Shown: positions 32,132 to 39,887 of the stretch, piece after piece
Layout of the letters: the number at the start of each line of letters is the position of its first letter
Numbering within the stretch: position 1 is the first letter of the stretch
Source of the DNA: JAKAWQ01 sp963745975
GTDB taxonomy: Bacteria; Pseudomonadota; Alphaproteobacteria; Acetobacterales; Acetobacteraceae
NCBI GenBank assembly: GCA_963745975.1
Contig: CAVUZJ010000002.1
Coordinates: forward strand, 62,001 to 126,000
Direction: 5' to 3'
Length of the DNA: 64,000 bases
Position numbers and translations under genes: made by a program
Notes under the pieces: generated by a model
The model's input: only the letters and a program-made list of their open reading frames with translations
What the model was told of the DNA's origin: nothing
Databases searched by the model: none

Positions 32132-33352
32132 ATGAGTGAGGATCGGCGCGCGACGGTGAGCCGGGTCGGGCTCAACGCGTTCAACTTCTTCACCGCCGGC
32201 GTGCAGACTGGCTTCGGGCCGTTTTTGGCAGTCTATTTGACGCGCTCGGGCTGGGACCAGGGCGCGGTGGGGCTGGCGCTGAGCGTCGGCACGATTGCCG
32301 GCGTGGTGAGCCAGGTGCCGGGCGGAGCGGTCGTCGATTACGTGCATCAGAAGCGGCTGGCGTGCGCAGTGAGCCTGGGCGCGGTGGGGTTGAGCGCGCT
32401 GGTGCTGGGGTTCTGGCCGGGCCTGGTGCCGGTGTGGGGCGCGCAGATCCTGCACGCGTTCGGGAGTGCCGTGCTGACGCCGGCGATCGCGGCGCTGACG
32501 CTGACGCTCTCCGGGCATGGCGCGTTCGGCGAGCGGGTGGGTGGCAATGCGCGCTACGCCTCGCTCGGGAACGCGGCGGCGGCGGCGCTGCTCGGCGTGG
32601 TGGCCTATCGGATGTCGGAGCAGGCGGTGTTCTTCGTCACCGCGGCGATGGCGGTGCCGGCGCTGGCGAGCCTGCTCTTGATCGAGCGGGCGCCGATCGA
32701 TGCGCATGCGGACCATCCGGCGCTGTTGCATCCGCGGCGGCGCAAGGCGCGGCCGTGGCACGTTTTCGTCGAGCTTCATTTGCACACGTTCGCGATCTGC
32801 GTGGTTCTCTTCTTCCTCGCGAACGCGGCGATGCTGCCGATCGCGCTCAATGCGCTGGCGGCGCACGACAAGGCGGCGGGACTGGCGACCACCGGCACGA
32901 TCATCGCGCCACAGGTGGTGGTGGTGCTGTTCTCGCCGTGGCTCGGGCGGGCGGCGGAGCGGTGGGGACGGCGGCCGCTGCTCGCGGTGGGGTTCGCGGC
33001 GCTGCCGCTGCGCGCCCTCTTATTCGCGCTGGTGCCTGGGGCGGGGCCGCTGGTGGCGATCGAGCTGCTCGACGGGGTGAGTGGGGCGGTGATGGGGATC
33101 ATGATCCCGCTGATAGCGGCGGACCTCACGCGGCGGACCGGGTTCCTCAACCTGGCGATCGGCTCGTTCGGGCTGGCGGCGAGCTTGGGTGCCACGTTCA
33201 GCACGGCGCTCGCGGGATTGATCGTCGATCGGTTCGGGTTGCGCGCCGCGTTCCTCGTGCTGGCCGTTGCCGGCTGCGCGGCGCTGGCGATCGTTGTTGC
33301 CGTGATGCCGGAGACGCGGCCGACGCGGGCGCGGGCGAAGGTGGCCGCGTGA
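32132..33352 (+). CDS. MFS transporter
   Basis: A 406-aa protein with about twelve hydrophobic segments and a cytoplasmic loop near residues 190-215 rich in His/Arg (HADHPALLHPRRRKARPWH). The N-terminal half has GPFLAVYLTRSGWDQGAVGL and PGGAVVDYVHQKRL as the first intracellular motif. The C-terminal half has LGRAAERWGRRPLL, a clear motif A, and ends VAVMPETRPTRARAK. Substrate unknown; the opening resembles drug-resistance-type major facilitators. It starts 48 nt after the DUF1330 gene. Confidence 0.82.
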   Translation: MSEDRRATVSRVGLNAFNFFTAGVQTGFGPFLAVYLTRSGWDQGAVGLALSVGTIAGVVSQVPGGAVVDYVHQKRLACAVSLGAVGLSALVLGFWPGLVPVWGAQILHAFGSAVLTPAIAALTLTLSGHGAFGERVGGNARYASLGNAAAAALLGVVAYRMSEQAVFFVTAAMAVPALASLLLIERAPIDAHADHPALLHPRRRKARPWHVFVELHLHTFAICVVLFFLANAAMLPIALNALAAHDKAAGLATTGTIIAPQVVVVLFSPWLGRAAERWGRRPLLAVGFAALPLRALLFALVPGAGPLVAIELLDGVSGAVMGIMIPLIAADLTRRTGFLNLAIGSFGLAASLGATFSTALAGLIVDRFGLRAAFLVLAVAGCAALAIVVAVMPETRPTRARAKVAA

Positions 33353-33384
33353 CCGGGGGCGGCGATGGATGAAGGGAGCCGATC

Positions 33385-34032
33385 GTGAGCTACACGCTCT
33401 ATTACGCGCCGGGCGCGGCCAGCATGGCGGTGCATTGGATGCTGATCGAAGTGGGCGCCAAGTTCGAGGCGGTGCTCGTGGATATCGATGCCGGCGCACA
33501 ACGGGATCCTGCTTATTTGCGGCTCAATCCGAGTGGGCGCGTGCCGACGCTGATCGTCGAAGGCGTGCCGCGCCACGAGTTCGCGGCGCTGATGATGCTG
33601 CTGGCGGAGCGGCATCCTGAGGCGGCGATGATGCCGCCGGCCGGCTCGGCGGACCGGGCCGATTGGTTGGAGACGATGGTCTATCTCGCCAATACGCTGC
33701 TGCCGGCGATGCGCGACTGGTTCTATGCGGGGAAGGACGGCGATCCGGAAGGGGCGGAGGCCGTGAGGGCTCTTGCGAGGCGGCGGATCGAGGGCGCGTG
33801 GGATGCGCTGGAGGCGCGGCTGGCGGAGGGGCGCTCCTATTTCGTCGGCGATCGGCTTGGCACGGCGGATTTGTTGGCGACGATGCTGATGCGCTGGTCC
33901 CGCAACATGCCTCGCCCGGCGACGACATGGCCGCATCTCGCGCGCTACGTTTCGCGGCTCGGCCGGCTTCCCTCGTTCATCGAGGTGAACCGGCGCGAGG
34001 GGCTGACGGACTGGCCGACGGGTGCGGTGTAG
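33385..34032 (+). CDS. glutathione S-transferase family protein
   Basis: A 215-aa protein. The thioredoxin-like N-terminal domain starts SYTLYYAPGAASMAVHWMLI, with the Ser/Tyr region for glutathione activation, and continues YLRLNPSGRVPTLIVEG (cis-Pro) then RHEFAALMMLLAERHP. The C-terminal helical domain has YFVGDRLGTADLLATMLMRW (the hydrophobic staple/N-cap). It resembles beta-class or GstA-like enzymes, and detoxification or isomerisation is typical. GTG 33385 has GAAGGGAG upstream. Confidence 0.85.
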   Translation: MSYTLYYAPGAASMAVHWMLIEVGAKFEAVLVDIDAGAQRDPAYLRLNPSGRVPTLIVEGVPRHEFAALMMLLAERHPEAAMMPPAGSADRADWLETMVYLANTLLPAMRDWFYAGKDGDPEGAEAVRALARRRIEGAWDALEARLAEGRSYFVGDRLGTADLLATMLMRWSRNMPRPATTWPHLARYVSRLGRLPSFIEVNRREGLTDWPTGAV

Positions 34033-34057
34033 GGTGGCGTCGGTGAAGGAGAATTGC

Positions 34058-34852
34058 ATGGCAGGGAAGATCGAGTGGAGCGGGGTTGGGGCGGCGATTG
34101 CACGCGGGGAGGAGCGGGGGACGGTGGTTGGCGTTGCCGTGATCGCGCCGGGGGGCGAGCGGTTCGGCCACAACGAGGGGCGACGCTTCGTCGCGGCGAG
34201 CACGGTCAAGGTGCCGCTGATGATCGCGCTCTTCCGCCGGATCGAGGCCGGGGACCGATCGCTCGCGGAGACGTACCGGCTACGGAATGAGGACCGGGCG
34301 CCGGGGAGCGGGGTGATGCTCCATCTCCACGAGGGGATGGAATTGACCCTCAATGACCTCGTCTATCTGATGATCTCGATCAGCGACAATACGGCGACCA
34401 ACATCCTGATCGACATGGTGGGGATGGAGGAGGTCAATGCGGTGATGCGGAGCCTCGGGATGACGGGCTCGGCGCTGGGGCGGAAGATGCAGGCGCGCGC
34501 GGCCGGCGCGGGCCAGAAGGAGAACTGGGCGAGGCCGGAGGATTATGCGCGGGTGATCGAGGCTTTGCTGAAGAACGAGGCGGCGTCGGCCAATTCCTGC
34601 GCGGCGATGGTGGCGATGCTCGAGAAACAGCAGAACGAGCGGCGGATCGCGCGCTATCTTCCGAAGGAAGACCGGCCGCGCTGGGGCTCGAAGACCGGGA
34701 GCGTCCCGGGCGTGTGCAACGATGTGGGGTTCGTGATGACCGGGAAGGGCGCGCTGATCGTGAGCGTGTTCTGCGAGGGCGAGGCCGAGCCTTATGCGAA
34801 CGAGCAGGTGATCGGCGAGATCAGCCGCGCGGCGCTAGAGGCGGTTGCTTGA
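34058..34852 (+). CDS. class A beta-lactamase-like serine hydrolase, no signal peptide
   Basis: A 264-aa protein from ATG 34058 (AAGGAGAA upstream). The penicilloyl-serine motifs are intact: Ser48-Thr-Val-Lys51, Ser109-Asp-Asn111 and Lys212-Thr-Gly214. The omega loop that carries deacylating Glu166 in true class A enzymes (ExxLN) is not recognisable; the segment reads KMQARAAGAGQKENWARPED. No signal peptide is seen, so the protein may be cytoplasmic. It could be an esterase, amidase or DD-peptidase-like enzyme rather than a resistance enzyme. The preceding GST gene ends 25 nt upstream on the same strand. Confidence 0.8.
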   Translation: MAGKIEWSGVGAAIARGEERGTVVGVAVIAPGGERFGHNEGRRFVAASTVKVPLMIALFRRIEAGDRSLAETYRLRNEDRAPGSGVMLHLHEGMELTLNDLVYLMISISDNTATNILIDMVGMEEVNAVMRSLGMTGSALGRKMQARAAGAGQKENWARPEDYARVIEALLKNEAASANSCAAMVAMLEKQQNERRIARYLPKEDRPRWGSKTGSVPGVCNDVGFVMTGKGALIVSVFCEGEAEPYANEQVIGEISRAALEAVA

Positions 34853-34885
34853 GGCCCCCCTGCGGCGGGGTGGACGGGATGGCGC

Positions 34886-34919
34886 GGATGTGTAGGATAA
34901 AGCGAGTTGATACACATCC
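34886..34919 (+). promoter_or_regulatory. palindromic operator upstream of the vapBC-like pair
   Basis: GGATGTGTA (34886-34894) and TACACATCC (34911-34919) are perfect 9-bp inverted arms around a 16-nt spacer rich in A/T for this genome. The right arm ends 9 bp before ATG 34929. VapB-type antitoxins bind such palindromes to repress their own operon. Confidence 0.55.
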
Positions 34920-34928
34920 CGTACCGCG

Positions 34929-35141
34929 ATGCGCACCAATATCGAGATCGATGACGCCCTGATGGCGGCCGCCATGGAGGCGAGCGGATTGCCGACGAAA
35001 AGGGCGGCGGTGGAGGAGGCCTTACGGATCCTCGTGCGGCGCTATGAGGAGAAGCGGGCGCTCGCCGATCTGAAGGGGCTTGGATGGGAAGGCGACCTCG
35101 ACGCGATGCGGGAGGGTCGTCGTGCCGGCCGGCGGCGGTGA
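34929..35141 (+). CDS. vapB: VapB-type antitoxin (ribbon-helix-helix)
   Basis: A 70-aa protein. The N-terminus is a typical VapB DNA-binding segment, MRTNIEIDDALMAAAMEASG followed by TKRAAVEEALRILVRRY. Residues 43-70 are the toxin-wrapping tail (ALADLKGLGWEGDLDAMREG). This matches the VapB antitoxins that often read LxxLRGxxxWEGDLdxmR. The stop overlaps the toxin start as GTGA (35138-35141). A palindrome lies directly upstream. Confidence 0.85.
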   Translation: MRTNIEIDDALMAAAMEASGLPTKRAAVEEALRILVRRYEEKRALADLKGLGWEGDLDAMREGRRAGRRR

Positions 35142-35527
35142 TCGTCGTCGATAGCTCGGTTTGGATTGCCCATCTCCGCGGCCTCGAGACGCCGGCGGCG
35201 CGCAAGCTTCTCGCGATCGGTGACGCCGAGCAGATCCTCGTGGGTGACCTGGTGCTTCTCGAGGTGCTGCAAGGGGCGCGGAGCGAAGTCCATGCAAGGA
35301 GGATCGAGCGCGATCTCATGCGCTTCCCCGTGGTTCGCATGCTCGACCCCGCGCTGGCCGTGCAGGCTGCCCGGAACTACCGCCGGATGCGGGACCTCGG
35401 GGTCACGGTCCGCAAGACCATCGCCATCGTCATTGCGACCTTTTGCATCGCGGGCCGCCATCGTCTGCTCCATGACGATCACGACTTCGAGCCGATGATC
35501 GCGTATCTCGACCTCCGCGTCGTCTGA
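35138..35527 (+). CDS. vapC: VapC-like PIN-domain protein with one catalytic Asp replaced
   Basis: A 129-aa protein from GTG 35138 overlapping the vapB stop; a longer frame upstream lies within vapB. PIN features: VVDSSVWIAHLRG with Asp5, VLLEVLQGARSE with Glu42, and LHDDHDFEPM at 111-120 with the last acidic residues. The third conserved acidic site, which in VapC reads RKTIDxxIATFCI, is RKTIAIVIATFCI here, so residue 96 is Ala (GCC at 35423-35425). PIN RNases use these acids to hold Mg/Mn. Loss of one usually weakens or abolishes cleavage, so the toxin may be attenuated. The rest of the fold is intact. Confidence 0.85.
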   Translation: MIVVDSSVWIAHLRGLETPAARKLLAIGDAEQILVGDLVLLEVLQGARSEVHARRIERDLMRFPVVRMLDPALAVQAARNYRRMRDLGVTVRKTIAIVIATFCIAGRHRLLHDDHDFEPMIAYLDLRVV

Positions 35528-35606
35528 TCGGGGCGGCGGTCCGGAGAGCATGATGATTGTCGATCGTCCGCGCGGTGTTTTTGTTGTGGGCCCCCACCTC
35601 ACCCTG

Positions 35607-35680
35607 CCCTCTCCGCCCCGAGGGGCGGAGAGGGAAAGTAAGTGGCGCTCTCCGCACCCCGAGGGGCGGAGAGGGTTTTT
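35607..35680 (+). terminator. two tandem GC-rich hairpins, the second followed by T5
   Basis: The first hairpin is CCCTCTCCGCCCC-ga-GGGGCGGAGAGGG (35607-35634, perfect 13-bp stem). The second is CTCTCCGCACCCC-ga-GGGGCGGAGAG (35648-35673), followed by GG and TTTTT (35676-35680). The second looks like a rho-independent terminator for the vapBC-like operon. The duplication suggests a mobile or repeat-derived hairpin. A GCGGGATATCCCGC palindrome (35687-35700) follows. Confidence 0.6.
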
Positions 35681-35701
35681 CGCCGGGCGGGATATCCCGC
35701 T

Positions 35702-36205
35702 TTAGCCGCCGTAGAAGACGGAGTCGCCGAGGTCCTTCATCTCGAGGATCGCGGCGTCGGGGCGGCCGGCGGGCGGCTTGGGGAGATGGGCCTCGGTCAC
35801 CTCGGCCACGACGATGTGATGGTCGCCCTGCTCGACGATCGTCTTGACCGTGCATTCGACCGCGCCGATCGCGGCCTCGAGGATCGGCGCGCCGTTGGCG
35901 CCGGCATGGAAGGCCTGGCCGGAGATTTTCTCGCCGTCCAGCTCGGCGGGGCGGAAGAAGGCGAAGGCAAGCCCCTTGGCGTCCTTGCCGAGCATGTTGA
36001 GCGCGAATTTGCCGACGGATTTGAGGAGCGCGTAGGCGCCGGAATCGGCCTTCACGCCGACGACGAGGAGGGGTGGGGCGAAGGCGGTCTGCGTCACCCA
36101 GTTGACCGTCGCGGCGGCGACGCCGCCCTTCCCGTCGAGCGCGGTCAGCACATAGATCCCGTAAGGGATCATCCTGAGCACCGTCTTCTTTGCGTCCGCG
36201 TTCAT
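35702..36205 (-). CDS. flavin reductase-like (FMN-binding split barrel) protein
   Basis: A 167-aa protein. It begins with DAKKTVLRMIPYGIYVLTAL, and the FMN-binding block follows: GGVAAATVNWVTQTAFAPPL, with VVGVKADSGAYALLK and KFALNMLGKDAKGLAFAFF. Family members reduce FMN for monooxygenases or act as flavoprotein subunits; no monooxygenase partner is adjacent. Convergent with the VapC-like gene. Confidence 0.83.
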   Translation of the reverse strand: MNADAKKTVLRMIPYGIYVLTALDGKGGVAAATVNWVTQTAFAPPLLVVGVKADSGAYALLKSVGKFALNMLGKDAKGLAFAFFRPAELDGEKISGQAFHAGANGAPILEAAIGAVECTVKTIVEQGDHHIVVAEVTEAHLPKPPAGRPDAAILEMKDLGDSVFYGG

Positions 36206-36260
36206 CGGATCCTCTCCCCCCGCCGGCTCCGCGCCCCCGTATCACGCGGGCGGTTGGGTG

Positions 36261-36695
36261 TCAGCCGGGGCTGCGGAAGATGAAGTGCTGGCGGGCGCCG
36301 TAGTTCCAGAGGAAGACGACGGCGGTGGCGACGAGCTTGGCGGGCAGGCTTTCCCAGCCGACGAAGTCGATCATCACCCAGAGCGCGGCCTCGTTGAGGA
36401 GGAGGCCGATGGTGCTGACCGCGAGGACCAGGGCGGCCTCGTGGTGGCGGCGGAAACGGATGCCGCTTTCGAACACGAACCGGATCGAGAGCGTGTAGTT
36501 GACGACGACGGAGACGAGGAAGCTCGCCATGGCCGCCCAGAACCAGAAGATGTGGAGGGGGCCGGTGAGGATAAGGAAGCCGCCGATATCGACCACGGCG
36601 GCGATGCCACCGACGATGAAGTAGCTGAAGAAGGTTGCGGGAATCGATCGCACCGGGCGAAGGAGCCGGGCGGCGAGACGATCTTCCTGGATCAT
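36261..36695 (-). CDS. GtrA-family membrane protein
   Basis: A 144-aa protein from ATG 36695. Four membrane segments: ATFFSYFIVGGIAAVVDIGG, WFWAAMASFLVSVVVNYTLS, AALVLAVSTIGLLLNEAALW, and a last one ending VVFLWNYGARQHFIF. The VNY...FVF and WNYGARQ motifs are GtrA hallmarks. GtrA proteins are thought to flip or anchor undecaprenyl-linked sugars. It is the last gene of the minus-strand M20/creatininase/PanE group, although the function differs. A larger open frame across it is an artefact. Confidence 0.82.
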   Translation of the reverse strand: MIQEDRLAARLLRPVRSIPATFFSYFIVGGIAAVVDIGGFLILTGPLHIFWFWAAMASFLVSVVVNYTLSIRFVFESGIRFRRHHEAALVLAVSTIGLLLNEAALWVMIDFVGWESLPAKLVATAVVFLWNYGARQHFIFRSPG

Positions 36696-36726
36696 GCGCG
36701 GGTCTTTTACCGTGGGGTGGGGCGAT

Positions 36727-37704
36727 TCAGGAATAGAGACCAGCTTGTTTTGCGCGGAGGCGGGCGAGGGCGATGAGGAGGTCGAGCGTGGGCGTCGCGA
36801 CGCCGGCGAGGCGGGCGAGCTCGAGCGGGGCGTCGAAGAGGGCGGCGATCTCCATCGGGCGGCCGCGCTGGAGATCCTGGACCATGCTGGGGAGGTGGTC
36901 GAGGCGGCGGCCGGATGCGAGATGGGCTTCGGTGTCGGGGTCGATGGGCTGGCCGAGGGCGGCGGCGGTGGAAGCCGTTTCGGCGGCGATGCGTCGGACC
37001 GCCTCGGCGCAGGCGGGGTCGTTGTAGATGAGGTTCGGCCCGGCTTGGGTGAGCACGCCCATCGGCACGCTGCAGAGGTTGAGCACGAGCTTGCGCCAGA
37101 TCGCCTGGCGGATGCGCGGGCTCGCTTCGGTCGGGAGGCCGCCGGCGGTGATGATCGCGGCGAGCGCCTGAAGGCGGGGGGAGACGGTGCCGTCGAGCTC
37201 GCCGAGGGCGAGGCGGTTGGAGCGGCTGGCGACCTCGACGATGCCGGGGGAGACGACGGAGCAGGCGGACCAGACGACGCCGCCGATGGTGCGGGCCGGG
37301 CCGATGGTGCGGTAGAGGATCTCGTCCGGATCGAGGCGGGGAAGGCGGCGGTTGTCGAGCGGGCCACCGTGGGAGAGGAAATACCACCAGGGAATGCCGT
37401 TGGTAACGAAGGCGACGGCGGTCTCGGGGCCGAGCAGGGGCGCGATGGTGGCGGCGACGGAGGGCAGGGCGGGGGCTTTCACCGTCACCAGCACGGCGTC
37501 CTGCGGGCCGAGGTCTTGCGGGTTGTCGCTCGCGGCCGGGCGGATGTGGATCTCCTCGGCTGAGGCGCGGAGGCGGAGGCCGTCGGCGCGGATGGCGGCG
37601 AGGGTGGGGCCGCGGACGAGGACGGAGACCTCGGCGCCGCCCTTGGCCGCGCGCGCGGCGATATGCCCGCCGACCGCGCCGGCGCCGAAGACGCAGAGCT
37701 TCAT
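36727..37704 (-). CDS. 2-dehydropantoate 2-reductase family protein
   Basis: A 325-aa NADPH-dependent reductase from ATG 37704. The Rossmann motif is MKLCVFGAGAVGGHIAARAA. NGIPWWYFL follows, and RQAIWRKLVLNLCSVPMGVL includes the catalytic Lys. The later PSMVQDLQRGRPMEIAALF is the C-terminal domain signature, including the Glu used in catalysis. PanE makes pantoate for coenzyme A, but paralogs reduce other ketoacids. Here it overlaps a creatininase gene (ATGA) and an M20 amidohydrolase, so a catabolic paralog is as likely as PanE itself; I leave the symbol empty. Confidence 0.85.
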   Translation of the reverse strand: MKLCVFGAGAVGGHIAARAAKGGAEVSVLVRGPTLAAIRADGLRLRASAEEIHIRPAASDNPQDLGPQDAVLVTVKAPALPSVAATIAPLLGPETAVAFVTNGIPWWYFLSHGGPLDNRRLPRLDPDEILYRTIGPARTIGGVVWSACSVVSPGIVEVASRSNRLALGELDGTVSPRLQALAAIITAGGLPTEASPRIRQAIWRKLVLNLCSVPMGVLTQAGPNLIYNDPACAEAVRRIAAETASTAAALGQPIDPDTEAHLASGRRLDHLPSMVQDLQRGRPMEIAALFDAPLELARLAGVATPTLDLLIALARLRAKQAGLYS

Positions 37705-38501
37705 ATCGTTTCTGTACCGTAGTGGACGACGAAGCGGGCGCCGAGCTCGGTGAGGCGCTCGACCAGGGCGGCGCCGGTGGCGGCGGAGCAGAGGCTCACG
37801 TCCGCGGCGAGGGAGCCGCCGGGCGCGGCCTCGTCGAACTCGAGCGGGAGTTGGATCTCCGCGTCCTCGAAGCGGGCGGTGCCGAGGCCGGTCGGGGTGA
37901 GGCCGAGGATCGGGGCGGGCGCGCGGTGGGTTGGGAGGAGGTCGGGGCGCATGAGGGCGGGGGAAAGGTGCAGGGCGATGCTGGTGAGCGGATCGCCGCC
38001 GTGGGCGGCGGTGGCGCGCGCCGTCTCGGGGCCGACGATGGCGGGGAGGAGGGTGCCGGCGATGCGCCAGGGATAGAAGCTCGGGATGACGATCCCGCGC
38101 GATTTGCGGATGGCGAGCGTGACCTCGTGGATCACGGGGACGTTCTCGCCGTGGCCGTTGAGGATGACGAGGCGGGTCTGGCCGTGGGCGAGCAGGCAAT
38201 CGAGCGTTTCGGAGAGGAGGGATTTGAAGGTCGCGCTGGAAAGGGCGATGGCGCCGGGGGCGTGGCCGAAGAAGGCGGCGACGCCGTAGGGGATGACGGG
38301 GGCGACGAGCGTGTCCGTGCCGAGCGCGGCGGCGCGCTCGGCGATGGCGAGCGCGAGGGCGTCGGCGAGGAGGAAGTCTCCCATCGGGGCGTGCGGGCCC
38401 TGGTCCTCATGACTGCCGAGGGGGACGAGGATGACGGGGCGGGCGGCGAGGCGCTCGCGCGCCTCGGTCGAGGTGAGATGGGCGAGCAGGCGTTTCGTCA
38501 C
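37701..38501 (-). CDS. creatininase-family amidohydrolase
   Basis: A 266-aa protein from GTG 38501. Characteristic VILVPLGSHEDQGPHAPMGD holds the first metal ligands (Glu and His) and the Asp. RLVILNGHGENVPVIHEVTL and TARATAAHGGDPLTSIALHL follow, with GHG and HGG motifs. Family members hydrolyse creatinine or formamide-type bonds or act in cofactor synthesis. The start overlaps the M20 stop (GTGA) and its own stop overlaps the next ATG, so all three genes are translated as a unit. Confidence 0.85.
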   Translation of the reverse strand: MTKRLLAHLTSTEARERLAARPVILVPLGSHEDQGPHAPMGDFLLADALALAIAERAAALGTDTLVAPVIPYGVAAFFGHAPGAIALSSATFKSLLSETLDCLLAHGQTRLVILNGHGENVPVIHEVTLAIRKSRGIVIPSFYPWRIAGTLLPAIVGPETARATAAHGGDPLTSIALHLSPALMRPDLLPTHRAPAPILGLTPTGLGTARFEDAEIQLPLEFDEAAPGGSLAADVSLCSAATGAALVERLTELGARFVVHYGTETI

Positions 38502-39691
38502 GCAAGCAGTTCCATGGCGGCACGCGAGAGGGCCTGGACGCCGAGCCCGATGCAGGCCTCGTCCGGCTGGTAGGCGGAATTGTGGAGCTTGTCGTGGCGG
38601 CCGGGCTGGCTCGAGCCGATGCGGAGCTGGAAGGCGGGGACGCGCTCGGCCATTAGCGCGAAATCCTCGCCGCCGAGGCTCGGCTTGCCAAGGGCTACGA
38701 CGTCGCCGAACTGGGCGCGGACGGCCTCGACGGTGCGGTCGAGCACGGTGTCGTCGTTCACGAGTGCGGGGACGCCGTGCGTGTATTGCAGCGCACAGCG
38801 GACGCGGAGCGTGGCGAAGGCGCCCTCGCAGAAGCGGCGTATGGCGGCCTCGGCGATGCGGCGCGTGTCGGCGTCGAGGGTGCGGACGGTGCCGCGGAAG
38901 GTGACGGAATCGGGGATGATGTTGTTGACGGTGCCGCCGTGAATGGCGCCCACGGTGACGACGGCGGGGGCGATGGGATCGACCTCGCGGGAGACGATGG
39001 TCTGGAGCTGGGTGATGAGGTAGGCGGCGGCGACGATCGGATCGACTGCCTTCTCGGGATGGGCGGCATGGCCGGAGACGCCCTCGACGGTGATCTCGAA
39101 GCGGTCGGAGGCGGCGAGGCAGGCGCCGCGGCAATACCCGAAGCGGCCGGCGGGAAGGTCGGGGTGGTTGTGGAAGCCGAGTGCCAGATCGACCTTGGGC
39201 TCGTCGAGGACCCCGTCCTTCAGCATTTCCGCCATGCCGCCGAGCGCTTCCTCGGCGGGCTGAAAGACGAGCTTGATGGTGCCGGCGAACTGGGGGGCGA
39301 GGTCCTTGAGGACGGCGGCGACGCCGATGAGCGTGCTGGTGTGGACGTCGTGGCCGCAGGCGTGCATCAGGCCGGGGACCTCGCTCGCGAAGGGCAGGCC
39401 GGTCTGCTCGGCGATGGGGAGCGCGTCCATGTCGGCGCGGATGGCGAGCACCGGGCCGGGGCGGCCACCTTCGATGAGGCCCACGATGCCGGTGCGGCCG
39501 ACGCCGGTGCGATGGGGGATGCCGAGGCGGGTGAGCTCCGCGGCGACGAGGCCGGCGGTGCGGACCTCCTCGAAGGCGAGCTCGGGGTGGGCGTGGATGT
39601 CGCGGCGGATGGCGACGAGGTGGGGGGCGATGCGCTCGGCGGCGGCGCGGATCTGGGGGCCAGGATCGTTGGGGAGGGAGTTGGCGGTCAT
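38498..39691 (-). CDS. M20 family amidohydrolase (hippurate/N-acyl-amino-acid hydrolase-like)
   Basis: A 397-aa metallopeptidase. HAHPELAFEE, GPVLAIRADMDALPI, and LMHACGHDVHTSTLIGVAAV provide metal ligands including the Cys typical of M20D enzymes. IKLVFQPAEEALGGMAEML has the catalytic Glu pair. The dimerisation domain (ITVEGVSGHAAHPEKAVDPI) follows, then GTVNNIIPDSVTFRGTVRTL and the last metal His in HNSAYQPDE. It removes acyl groups from amino acids or related amides. First gene of a three-gene overlapping operon. Divergent from manC, with a 196-bp gap. Confidence 0.88.
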   Translation of the reverse strand: MTANSLPNDPGPQIRAAAERIAPHLVAIRRDIHAHPELAFEEVRTAGLVAAELTRLGIPHRTGVGRTGIVGLIEGGRPGPVLAIRADMDALPIAEQTGLPFASEVPGLMHACGHDVHTSTLIGVAAVLKDLAPQFAGTIKLVFQPAEEALGGMAEMLKDGVLDEPKVDLALGFHNHPDLPAGRFGYCRGACLAASDRFEITVEGVSGHAAHPEKAVDPIVAAAYLITQLQTIVSREVDPIAPAVVTVGAIHGGTVNNIIPDSVTFRGTVRTLDADTRRIAEAAIRRFCEGAFATLRVRCALQYTHGVPALVNDDTVLDRTVEAVRAQFGDVVALGKPSLGGEDFALMAERVPAFQLRIGSSQPGRHDKLHNSAYQPDEACIGLGVQALSRAAMELLA

Positions 39692-39887
39692 CGGGGGCCT
39701 GTCTGTTGCTGCGGCGCATCATGAAAGCGGGGCGCGAAAAAGGAAACGCCGGGGCGGGCGCGGCGGTTCGCCCGGCTACGATCTTCGATCTCCACCTTCA
39801 TTGTGCCATGCTCGCCTTTCAGGAAGCCAGAAGGGCCGGCTTCGTTCCTGGCCGGCGCATGGTTCAATATCGGAATCGGAGACCGCG
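39692..39887. other. divergent promoter region, M20 operon and manC
   Basis: 196 bp without a gene. It must carry promoters for both directions. I see no strong -10/-35 pair or repeat; TTCAATATCGGAATCGGAGA precedes ATG 39888. Confidence 0.3.

Noticed and set aside
34058..34852. Antibiotic-resistance beta-lactamase
   Set aside because: There is no export signal and no recognisable omega-loop Glu, so resistance cannot be claimed from the three motifs alone.
36727..37704. Naming the gene panE outright
   Set aside because: Family motifs fit, but the operon with creatininase and M20 amidohydrolase suggests a catabolic paralog; no other pantothenate genes are nearby.
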